From Bacillota bacterium (lineage in GTDB: Bacteria > Bacillota > Clostridia > Christensenellales > Pumilibacteraceae), in NCBI GenBank assembly GCA_009787685.1, contig WQSV01000013.1, positions 1 to 11,210 of the forward strand: a DNA stretch of 11,210 nucleotides, given 5' to 3'. Positions 1-7,471 of this stretch are shown piece after piece (position 1 is the stretch's first letter; each line of letters starts with the position of its first letter). The position numbers and the translations under genes were made by a program. Under the pieces are notes generated by a model. That model saw nothing but the letters and a program-made list of their open reading frames with translations. It was not told the origin of the DNA and searched no databases.

Positions 1-632
<632 letters not shown>

Positions 633-1010
633 AAGTAACATTGATTTTCTTCGAATTAATGTCATGAAATGTGATTTAATCACGTTTCCACTGACTCTAA
701 TTTTTTAATAACTACTTTTCAAGACAAAATCGTTTCTTCGGAAATGATAACAAAGACTAAAAACCGATTTACAATTTTTACTCTTTACACTATTATAAAA
801 AAATCAACTTTGAATCTGATGTTTTAGCACCGAACTTTAACAAAAGACTTGAAGTCCTTAGTATGCAGTTGCCAACGTTGTTAACGTCTTGCTCCAGAGT
901 AAGGGAACGACACAAAGTGTCTCAATAGTTAACAAAGCGTTTTGAAAAAGAAAAGAATAAAGACGAACTTTTTATCTTTAACTTTTCATATTAATTATGT
1001 CCCCCTCTTA
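633..1010 (+). other. rRNA operon trailer, structured, without recognisable 5S rRNA or tRNA
   Basis: About 380 nt between the 23S end and the operon terminator contain no convincing gene. I looked for the conserved 5S core (CCGAAC followed by an AGTTAAG-like segment) and for tRNA T-arms and found neither; an isolated CCGAAC occurs at 830-835 without the rest of the fold. Several hairpins are visible: 638-646 with 654-662 (9 bp, one G-U), 666-676 with 678-688 (about 10 bp, one G-U), and 729-736 with 741-748 (8 bp, one G-U) closed by a C(UUCG)G tetraloop. Shorter ones lie at 846-856 and 909-921. They may be processing sites for the 23S precursor. An unrecognised small RNA is also possible. Confidence 0.6.
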
Positions 1011-1045
1011 GACGCGCATTGCCCCCCAATGCGCGTCATTTTTTT
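1011..1045 (+). terminator. Intrinsic terminator of the rRNA operon
   Basis: A perfect 11-bp GC-rich stem (GACGCGCATTG 1011-1021 with 1027-1037) and a five-C loop are followed by an uninterrupted T tract at 1039-1045. It lies downstream of the rRNA trailer and upstream of the next promoter, so it most likely ends the rRNA transcript. Confidence 0.93.
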
Positions 1046-1098
1046 ATCCTATGGAAAAAATCGATGTAATTAGATTGTTCTAGAAATGACTGACAAAT

Positions 1099-1118
1099 CC
1101 ATCGAAGATGGTTTTTTT
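1099..1118 (+). terminator. Possible second, weaker terminator
   Basis: A short CCATC/GATGG stem (1099-1103 with 1107-1111) with a GAA loop runs straight into seven Ts. The stem is only 5 bp, so it may be a back-up to the 1011-1045 terminator. Confidence 0.4.
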
Positions 1119-1151
1119 GTTTTAAGAGGGAGCAAACTCTTTAATAAAAAC

Positions 1152-1180
1152 TTGACAGGGACAGTGAAATTTGGTATTAT
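1152..1180 (+). promoter_or_regulatory. Sigma-A type promoter of the PIN-like gene
   Basis: A perfect -35 TTGACA (1152-1157) is separated by 17 nt from a -10 TATTAT (1175-1180), which places the transcript start near 1187. The ribosome binding site AGGAG (1200-1204) ends 6 nt before the ATG at 1211. This is the closest match to consensus in the window, implying a strong vegetative promoter unless repressed. No obvious operator palindrome overlaps it. Confidence 0.85.
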
Positions 1181-1210
1181 AGATGAAATAAAACAAATTA
1201 GGAGTTTAAA

Positions 1211-3247
1211 ATGAACAAAGCATTAGAAAATTTGAGTATTATTGACTGTTTTCATGATGAAGGGAGGAGCGTTTTAAGTGCTTTTATGCCGCTGGTTGAG
1301 TATGCTGTTTTTCAAATAATGGAAGAGTCAAAATCAGACTATTTCACTTTAACAAACATTCAAGAAGAAATAACAAAAAGATGTTCAGTGGAGGTGCCAA
1401 TTCCTATTTTAAGAACATTGTTCAAGGAGTTGGAAGAATTAAAGAAAGTAAGGAGAATTGACAATGAAGAGCAAATTCAAGTTCTCAGTTCTTTTGCTGA
1501 AGAAAATAAGAAATATCTTCTGCAGGTTGGAAACAAAAACAGAGAGATAAATAAATTTATTAAAAAATTCCAAGAGTTTTCACAAGAACAATTAACAGAT
1601 GATGAAGTAAAAACGTTAATTTATGATTTTGTCGCGGAATATAAAGCAAGTTTAGACGTGAAAGTTAACAGCAGAGATTTTTCAAAAAATGATTTTGTCG
1701 CAAAATTCAAAGAATTTGGAAATTTTATTAAAGAAATTTCAGAGAGTGAAAGTGAGTTGTTTGCAGTTTTTAAAGAAATCTTTTGCGGACAAATATTGTG
1801 TGGACTTTTAGTGGGGGGAGAGGATTTGTCTGAACTGAAGTTGCAAAATATTGCAGTGATTTTGGATGCTAATTTTTTGTTTAGGCTCCTAGATTTGCAA
1901 AACCCATTTTTTCATAAAATTGCAAAGGAGATATTGCAGATGCTAACGTCTTTAAAGATTAAAATTTGCATATTTGAAGAAACATTGGGAGAAATGACAA
2001 GAACATTAAAATTCTATCAAGAGGCTTTTGCGTCAAGAAAAGAGGAGTTGAAAGGATTGTGGAATGAAAAAATAAATAACATCCATGGAATAATTGGTGC
2101 ATTCTTCAGAAGAGGTTTCACAAACAGTCAGATTGAGGGCATGATTTCGAATTTTTCAGATTCAAAAAAATTTCTTAAAATGGTAGATTTTTCATTCTCG
2201 CCTTTAAATTTGAAAAATTTAAAAACAACACCCAACGAAGAAAAAATACAAAGTCTTTATGAATTAAAGTTGGAAAGAAATAATATAAAAAAGATAAGCA
2301 GTTTGAGTTCAAATGACGACAAAAGAAGAGCGAAATACTATGAAGAACAATCAAAGTATTATATTAGTATTATTGACAAAATCAAGGAATTGAGAGGGGG
2401 AAATAAATATGATTTGGGAAGTTGCAGATATGTTTTTTTAACAACCGATGGTGTTCTGTCGCAATTTAATAAAATCCACACGCCAAAAGAAGCTTTTCCA
2501 GAAACTATCACTGAAGACAGATTTGTTGCTTCTCTTGCATTTGTTAGTCCTAAGTTTAAGAATGTTCAATTGCAACAAGTGATATCTATTTTTAGTGCGT
2601 CTAATTATGTGGACTTGAACATACTTGACAAATTTAGAGACAAAATCAAAGAAAAATCAAATGACGGTTGTAATTCTAATGATGTTATTGCAAGAGTGTT
2701 CAATAATCAAAAATTATTTTCTAAAATAAATGAAATTTATGATGAAGAAAACGGAGGATTTGATGACGACGATTTAACATTTTTGATAAAAGAACAAAGG
2801 AAACATGATGACAAAAAGCAAAGGGAAGACGAAGAAAACAGGAGAACAATAGAAAATCAAGGTGTTGAAATTGTCGAATTGGAAAAAAGCAATAAAGATT
2901 TACATAATGAAGTTAAAGACTTGAAATCTCGCATTGAAAAAATCGAAGAAGAGAAAAATGAAAAAGAACTAATATTAAAGAAAATTGAAACTGAAAAAAA
3001 ATTAAAAAAATATAACTGGTTTTATGTTTTATATTTTTCAGTCCCTGTTGTTTTGTTGGGCACAATAGCCACTTTAGTAGCAATATCTCTTGTTCAAAAT
3101 ATTCCGCTGTTGTCAATTGTTCCAAGTGTGTTGTCGCTGGCAAGTTTGGTTGTGGCAATTGTAAAGGGCAAAAAAATTCCTTGGAACATTTGCAAGTTCG
3201 TTAAAACATTAAAAGAAGAAGAAAGAAACAAGATGTTAGTAAACTAA
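1211..3247 (+). CDS. Large membrane-anchored PIN-like domain protein (putative nuclease)
   Basis: A 678-residue protein that I do not recognise as a named family. Residues about 42-85 look like a winged helix: a helix, a helix-turn-helix-like segment, then a basic KKVRRID strand. Residues about 212-445 resemble a PIN nuclease core. A hydrophobic strand ends in VILDANFLF (D219), acidic residues follow at E256/E257/E261, and strand VFLTTDGVL carries D413 with D436 downstream, matching the usual order of PIN metal-binding acids. A long helical insertion (about 265-400) separates the halves. Residues about 530-600 are a highly charged coiled coil. Two membrane helices (about 603-628 and 632-652) and a lysine-rich tail end the protein, so the nuclease should face the cytoplasm. 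PIN proteins are usually RNases; the function here is inferred. The gene is monocistronic between its own promoter and terminator. A motor, sensor or toxin-antitoxin partner is not seen beside it. Confidence 0.8.
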   Translation: MNKALENLSIIDCFHDEGRSVLSAFMPLVEYAVFQIMEESKSDYFTLTNIQEEITKRCSVEVPIPILRTLFKELEELKKVRRIDNEEQIQVLSSFAEENKKYLLQVGNKNREINKFIKKFQEFSQEQLTDDEVKTLIYDFVAEYKASLDVKVNSRDFSKNDFVAKFKEFGNFIKEISESESELFAVFKEIFCGQILCGLLVGGEDLSELKLQNIAVILDANFLFRLLDLQNPFFHKIAKEILQMLTSLKIKICIFEETLGEMTRTLKFYQEAFASRKEELKGLWNEKINNIHGIIGAFFRRGFTNSQIEGMISNFSDSKKFLKMVDFSFSPLNLKNLKTTPNEEKIQSLYELKLERNNIKKISSLSSNDDKRRAKYYEEQSKYYISIIDKIKELRGGNKYDLGSCRYVFLTTDGVLSQFNKIHTPKEAFPETITEDRFVASLAFVSPKFKNVQLQQVISIFSASNYVDLNILDKFRDKIKEKSNDGCNSNDVIARVFNNQKLFSKINEIYDEENGGFDDDDLTFLIKEQRKHDDKKQREDEENRRTIENQGVEIVELEKSNKDLHNEVKDLKSRIEKIEEEKNEKELILKKIETEKKLKKYNWFYVLYFSVPVVLLGTIATLVAISLVQNIPLLSIVPSVLSLASLVVAIVKGKKIPWNICKFVKTLKEEERNKMLVN

Positions 3248-3258
3248 GAAATAAAAAC

Positions 3259-3301
3259 AAAAAGCACTAATTTTCCTTAGGGAAAAAATTAGTGCTTTTT
3301 T
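3259..3301 (+). terminator. Intrinsic terminator of the PIN-like gene
   Basis: A perfect 16-bp stem (3259-3274 with 3285-3300) contains GCACTAA/TTAGTGC and ends in six Ts, 11 nt after the stop codon. The A-rich left flank makes it potentially bidirectional, so it could also stop minus-strand transcripts arriving from the convergent NERD gene. Thirteen nt of the left arm recur at 4357-4369. Confidence 0.92.
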
Positions 3302-3387
3302 GAAAAATTAGGATAACCACAAAAGCCAAACAACTACACATGTGCTTGCAGCACTGGCTAGTTAGGTTTTGCTTGACAGGCAATTTG

Positions 3388-3420
3388 CGACTCAACTGTC
3401 TGTCGAAGACTGTTGAGTCG
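3388..3420. repeat. Long inverted repeat in the convergent spacer
   Basis: Arms of 14 nt (3388-3401 and 3407-3420) pair with a single mismatch around a GTCGA loop; the outer nine bases CGACTCAAC/GTTGAGTCG are perfect. A near-direct repeat GTCGAAGACT (3402-3411) and GTCGAAGTCT (3417-3426) overlaps it. On the plus strand seven Ts follow only at 3430-3436, about 9 nt past the stem, so it is not a textbook terminator. The minus strand, where the NERD gene would need one, has no U tract after the stem. Confidence 0.7.
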
Positions 3421-3482
3421 AAGTCTGGTGTTTTTTTGCAAAAATTTGCGAACGAGAAAATTCTGATTTTGACTCAAAAAAC

Positions 3483-4316
3483 TCACACATGCTTCTTAAA
3501 CTTGCAATAAGGATATTTTTTGCAACCATAAAAAGAACCGTACTGTCCATTTCTCAAAACTAGTTTGCTGTTGCACCTTGGACAAATATTATGTGCTATT
3601 TGCAGTTGCGTTTTTTGAATGTTTTGAATATGTTTATCTTCGGAAATTCTCGGATTGATTTTAAAATCAATTAGTTTTCTGTGAATTCTGTTTATTTCAT
3701 CGGTTGTGAAAATATATTCTCTTGGAGTGTTTAATATTCTGACCAAATTATGAGTGTCTCCAACATTATCTATCGGCTCTATCATCAGTTCAGCTTTTGG
3801 AAAAACAACAGTTTGAACAAAACAATTACTTTTTGCAAGGCGCCCTAACACGCGTTTTAAGCGATAAGCATGAGTGTTGCTTTGCATTGTCGGGTTATAG
3901 AAGCTGTTTTTAACTTTTCCATAGTCAAAAACTTGTGTCCACTGTCGTTGGTTTAAGCTGCCGTAAATTGTTCCAGAATAATTTTTTGTCTCAATCAAGA
4001 AAATCCCAACTTTAGTTATCATAATGTGGTCAATTTGACTTGATTTTCCACCACTTGAAATTGTTAGGTTGTTGATGACATATTTTTCATCTGGGATATC
4101 TTGACCAAGCACAGAAGCAATCCAGTTTTCGCCCTCTTGGCCAATTTGTTCCGATCGATACTTTTTTTGTTCATGAAAAAAATCTTCGTCGTTGCTTTCA
4201 TGCCATTGTTGGTCAAAGTCTTCGTGTGTGCGATTTTTGCGCACAACAAAAATAATCAAAAGCACAATTGCAAATATGACCACGGGCAGAATGATTAATA
4301 GCAACAGCATTTCCAT
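3483..4316 (-). CDS. Membrane-anchored NERD-domain protein with C-terminal topoisomerase-type zinc finger
   Basis: A 277-residue protein. Residues 4-25 form one hydrophobic N-terminal membrane helix, followed by a polar, acidic linker. The NERD (nuclease-related) domain spans about 58-175. Its signatures are GQEGEN (59-64), QIDHI (D96) and the strand LIETKNYSG (E109, K111), which together resemble the D...ExK site of PD-(D/E)XK-like nucleases, plus the N-P-x-x-Q segment at 141-145. The C-terminus holds a C4 zinc finger of the bacterial topoisomerase I type (C245, C248, C265, C271) ending in a basic tail, which suggests nucleic-acid binding. This domain order is common in Firmicutes but its cellular role is not settled. 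An in-frame TAA lies five codons upstream, so the ATG is the earliest start; no clear Shine-Dalgarno is visible, and the Met at codon 3 is an alternative. The gene converges on the PIN-like gene and diverges from the ATPase gene. Confidence 0.9.
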   Translation of the reverse strand: MEMLLLLIILPVVIFAIVLLIIFVVRKNRTHEDFDQQWHESNDEDFFHEQKKYRSEQIGQEGENWIASVLGQDIPDEKYVINNLTISSGGKSSQIDHIMITKVGIFLIETKNYSGTIYGSLNQRQWTQVFDYGKVKNSFYNPTMQSNTHAYRLKRVLGRLAKSNCFVQTVVFPKAELMIEPIDNVGDTHNLVRILNTPREYIFTTDEINRIHRKLIDFKINPRISEDKHIQNIQKTQLQIAHNICPRCNSKLVLRNGQYGSFYGCKKYPYCKFKKHV

Positions 4317-4356
4317 GACACAATGTTAACAAATTTTTAGAAAAAAAACAAGTAAT

Positions 4357-4390
4357 AAGCACTAATTTTTCTTTGCAAAAGTTGGTGCTT
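4357..4390 (+). repeat. Hairpin between divergent genes, sharing an arm with the upstream terminator
   Basis: A 14-bp stem (4357-4370 with 4377-4390) includes two G-U pairs when read as plus-strand RNA; on the minus strand those pairs become mismatches. Its left arm begins with the same 13 nt (AAGCACTAATTTT) as the terminator at 3259-3301. No T tract follows, and the stem ends exactly where the ATPase -35 region starts. It may be a decayed terminator copy or a protein-binding site. Confidence 0.6.
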
Positions 4391-4416
4391 TGTGATATAC
4401 TAATGTTGGCTATAAT
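4390..4416 (+). promoter_or_regulatory. Probable promoter of the P-type ATPase gene
   Basis: A perfect -10 TATAAT (4411-4416) is preceded by a weak -35 TTGTGA (4390-4395) at a short 15-nt spacing, giving a start near 4423. The -10 sits in TATAATATA (4411-4419), whose complement TATATTATA could serve a divergent promoter for the NERD gene; that second promoter is a guess. Confidence 0.6.
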
Positions 4417-4454
4417 ATACTTAGTTAAAACAAGACAATCTAGGAGGAACGAAA

Positions 4455-7244
4455 TTGGCAGATTGGCACAAAATTAGTGCGGAAGAAACCTTAAAAAAGC
4501 ATGGGGTCAGTTCAGAAAAGGGGCTGAGTGCAAAGCAAGTTGAGGAATCTCGAGCAAAACATGGTGAAAACAAGTTTCACGAGAAGAAGAAGGAACACAT
4601 CCTTGTTCAAATTTTTAAACATTTTAAAGACCTTGCAATAATTATTCTTGTTGTGGGTGCGCTCTTGGGAGTTGCGCTTCTTATTGTTGATGCGGTTGAC
4701 CCAGCTCAATCAGTTTCAGTTGGAACAATTTTGAAACCAGTCATAATCTTTGCAATAATAGCATTGAACATAGGGCTCGCGGTTGTTCAAGAAAGAGGAG
4801 CGGAAAAGGCACTAGACGCTCTTGCTGTTCTCAACTCGCCTCAATGCTATGTCTTGCGTGATGGCTCAAGAATTCAAATTCCAACAGCAGAAGTTGTTAT
4901 TGGTGATATTGTTATTCTCAAAACTGGTGACTTGATTCCAGCTGATTGTCGAATTATTTCAAGCGTTGACTTCCTTGTTGATGAAGCGTCATTAACGGGG
5001 GAGAGCGAGCCGATTGAAAAAATTAGCGATATTGTTGAAAAAGTCGAAGGACTTGGAGATCAAAGAAACATGGTTTTCTCTGGTTGCTTGGTTCTTGGAG
5101 GAAACGCAACCGCTATTGTTTGTGCGTCAGGGATGAACACTCAAATTGGAAAAATCGCAGGATATCTCAACACAACAAAAAAGCTCAAAACACCTCTTCA
5201 AAAGCGACTAACGAAACTAGGTCGCCTAATCACGCTTGTCGCTCTTGCAGCCGCTGTGGTAGTTTTGACAATCGGTTTTATCCAAGAAGGTTTCACTGAA
5301 ATCAACGAGCATTTATTCGTTGCAGTCGCTCTTGCAATCGCAGCGGTGCCAGAAGCACTTGTCTTGATTGTGACATTAATTTTGACTCATGGTGTCAAAA
5401 AGATGGTTGGACGAAATGCTCTAATTCGAAAGCTTCAAGCCGTTGAAACGCTTGGCTCAACTTCTGTTATTTGTTCCGACAAAACAGGAACGCTGACAAT
5501 GAACCAAATGTCAATCAAGAGAGTTTGGGCATATGGTGCTGATCCAGTCAGGGATGATGAGCTTCTTGACAAACATGAAGAGATGCTTAAAAAACTCCTT
5601 CTCGTTTCAAATGTGTCTCTTGAAACGCCGAAAGATGGTGGTGAGCCAGTGATGGTCGGAGATCCGACTGAGCGCTCTATCATGCGTCTAGCGATTGAAA
5701 AGGGCATAATTAAGACAGAACTAGACAAAGAGTGGGAAAGAGTCAATGAAATCGCGTTCTCATCGGAGCGAAAAATGATGACGACGATTGTAAAAAAACC
5801 AGACAGCTCGGGCTATCTTGTTTTGACAAAAGGCGCGTTTGATCGACTTCCAATCAAGAACAAATCTGACAAACTTTATTCTTTTGAATTAAATGATATG
5901 CATGACAAGTTTGCGTCTGATGCACTTCGCATTATTGCTCTTGCTTCAAAAGAAATCAAAGAACTCCCAAAAAATATTGAAGACGTTGAAAGCGATTTAA
6001 ATTTTGAGGGTATTATTGGAATCATTGACCCACCAAGACCCGAAGCAATTGTTGCCATTGCTCGAGCGAAAGAAGCAGGAATTAGAACGGTCATGATAAC
6101 AGGCGACCACGCGGTCACAGCAAAAGCAATTGCGAAAGAACTTGGAATCATTTCTGACTACAAAGGTGCGGTCATGACGGGCGTTGAACTAGCTCAAATT
6201 GACGACGACAAACTCTTTGAAATCGTTGAGGATGTTTGTGTCTATGCTAGGGTTTCTCCAGAAGACAAAATTCGCATTGTCCAAGCGTGGCAAAGAAAAG
6301 GCGAGGTTGTTGCTATGACGGGTGACGGTGTCAACGATGCGCCAGCGCTAAAGGGAGCGGACATTGGAACTGCAATGGGAATTGCAGGAACAGAGGTTGC
6401 AAAATCAGCTTCCGACATGGTTCTTGTTGATGATAAATATTCAACAATCGTTGATGCGGTTGAAGAGGGAAGAAACGTTTTCTCAAACATCAGAAAAACA
6501 ATCTACTTCCTTCTTGTTGCGAACTTTGCAGAGATTCTCATTATGCTTTTGGGTCGCTCAATTTTTGGAGCGATTCCAATCACGGCTCTAATGCTACTCC
6601 TAATCAATGTTTTATTTGATGGTATTCCGGGGCTTGCTCTTGCAAGAGAAAAATCAGATCCAAGAATCATGAAAAGAAAACCGTTTGACAGAAAGGAAAG
6701 TTTCTTCTCTGGTGGTCTTGTTGAGGTGATGATTCGCCAAGTTGCAGCATTCACTGTTGTTTCATTGATTGCCTACACTCTTGGAACATTCTGGCTCTCA
6801 GGCGTTCCACTTGCAGACACCTTAAGAGGGAGCTATTCGGTTCGCGGTCTCCAATCTCACACCATCGGCCAGTCAATGACATTCCTAGTCCTATCTTGGG
6901 TTGCAGTCATGCACGTCTTCACCGCTCGTTCAAGAATGTCAATCTTTAAGAACAATCCGTTCAAAGAAAACAAGCGCCTTGCGTGGAGTGCCGTTATCAT
7001 GATGATGGTTGCACCACTACTAATGTTTATTCCGGGAGTGAACTATGCGATTGGACTAGCGTATAGATGTGGTGATACGGGAACGATAACAGCCGCATGG
7101 GAGTTGTTTGGGTGGTATTTCTGGTTTATTTGTGTTGGATTAGCGCTAGTTCCAACATTGGTTGCGGAATATTCAAAATTCTGGGACAACTACAAGTCAA
7201 ACGTCAATGAAAGAAACAGAATCAAAAGACAGCACATTGATTAG
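4455..7244 (+). CDS. Cation-transporting P-type ATPase, calcium-transporting (P2) type
   Basis: A full-length 929-residue P2-type ATPase that should couple ATP hydrolysis to cation export, most likely Ca2+. It has an N-terminal cation-ATPase domain (about 3-70), the actuator motif TGES (181-184), the phosphorylation site DKTGTLT (D342), the nucleotide-domain motif KGAFD (459-463), DPPRPE (525-530), TGD (549-551) and the hinge MTGDGVNDAP (621-630). About ten membrane helices fit the usual topology. Candidate ion ligands are E300 in M4, N690 and E693 in M5, and N718 and D722 in M6. Two family positions are unusual: the M4 motif reads PEALVL rather than PEGL, and F721 occupies the place of SERCA Thr799. 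The start is TTG, chosen because AGGAGG (4442-4447) lies 7 nt before it and the protein begins at the expected domain edge. The gene has its own promoter and terminator. An Na+ or mixed specificity cannot be excluded. Confidence 0.93.
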   Translation: MADWHKISAEETLKKHGVSSEKGLSAKQVEESRAKHGENKFHEKKKEHILVQIFKHFKDLAIIILVVGALLGVALLIVDAVDPAQSVSVGTILKPVIIFAIIALNIGLAVVQERGAEKALDALAVLNSPQCYVLRDGSRIQIPTAEVVIGDIVILKTGDLIPADCRIISSVDFLVDEASLTGESEPIEKISDIVEKVEGLGDQRNMVFSGCLVLGGNATAIVCASGMNTQIGKIAGYLNTTKKLKTPLQKRLTKLGRLITLVALAAAVVVLTIGFIQEGFTEINEHLFVAVALAIAAVPEALVLIVTLILTHGVKKMVGRNALIRKLQAVETLGSTSVICSDKTGTLTMNQMSIKRVWAYGADPVRDDELLDKHEEMLKKLLLVSNVSLETPKDGGEPVMVGDPTERSIMRLAIEKGIIKTELDKEWERVNEIAFSSERKMMTTIVKKPDSSGYLVLTKGAFDRLPIKNKSDKLYSFELNDMHDKFASDALRIIALASKEIKELPKNIEDVESDLNFEGIIGIIDPPRPEAIVAIARAKEAGIRTVMITGDHAVTAKAIAKELGIISDYKGAVMTGVELAQIDDDKLFEIVEDVCVYARVSPEDKIRIVQAWQRKGEVVAMTGDGVNDAPALKGADIGTAMGIAGTEVAKSASDMVLVDDKYSTIVDAVEEGRNVFSNIRKTIYFLLVANFAEILIMLLGRSIFGAIPITALMLLLINVLFDGIPGLALAREKSDPRIMKRKPFDRKESFFSGGLVEVMIRQVAAFTVVSLIAYTLGTFWLSGVPLADTLRGSYSVRGLQSHTIGQSMTFLVLSWVAVMHVFTARSRMSIFKNNPFKENKRLAWSAVIMMMVAPLLMFIPGVNYAIGLAYRCGDTGTITAAWELFGWYFWFICVGLALVPTLVAEYSKFWDNYKSNVNERNRIKRQHID

Positions 7245-7397
7245 TGTCCTTGGCACTCTTGTTGAGAAAGAGACCGACAAATTTGTTTTGAATAATCCAA
7301 CTGGCTTCATGTCAAATGGAGAGAAAAAACCCTCTTATTTAGAGTGCTAGTTCAAGCGTATTTCAACAAAAGCATTGAAGATGTTTCACAACGAAAA

Positions 7398-7437
7398 CAA
7401 AACACACAACAATTAAAAACAATTGTTGTGTGTTTTG
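7398..7437 (+). terminator. Intrinsic terminator of the ATPase gene
   Basis: A perfect 17-bp stem (7398-7414 with 7421-7437) has loop AAAAAC; the right arm ends in TTTTG, so the T run lies within the stem base. It is 153 nt after the ATPase stop. That 153-nt stretch holds no convincing gene. The A-rich left arm could also allow termination in the other direction. Confidence 0.85.
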
Positions 7438-7471
7438 CATTATGGGACAAGTTTTGGCATAGACTAGAGAT

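Noticed and set aside
808..921. Degenerate 5S rRNA
   Set aside because: CCGAAC, TAGTATGCAG and CAGAGTAAGG occur in roughly the order of a 5S gene, but the spacing is off, the AGTTAAG segment is missing and no closing helix is seen.
2913..3158. Minus-strand frame of 81 codons
   Set aside because: Shadow of the coiled-coil and membrane segment of the PIN-like gene, with no ribosome binding site or recognisable product.
5435..6754. Several minus-strand frames inside the ATPase gene
   Set aside because: Serine-rich shadows of a clearly coding plus-strand frame, with no independent signals.
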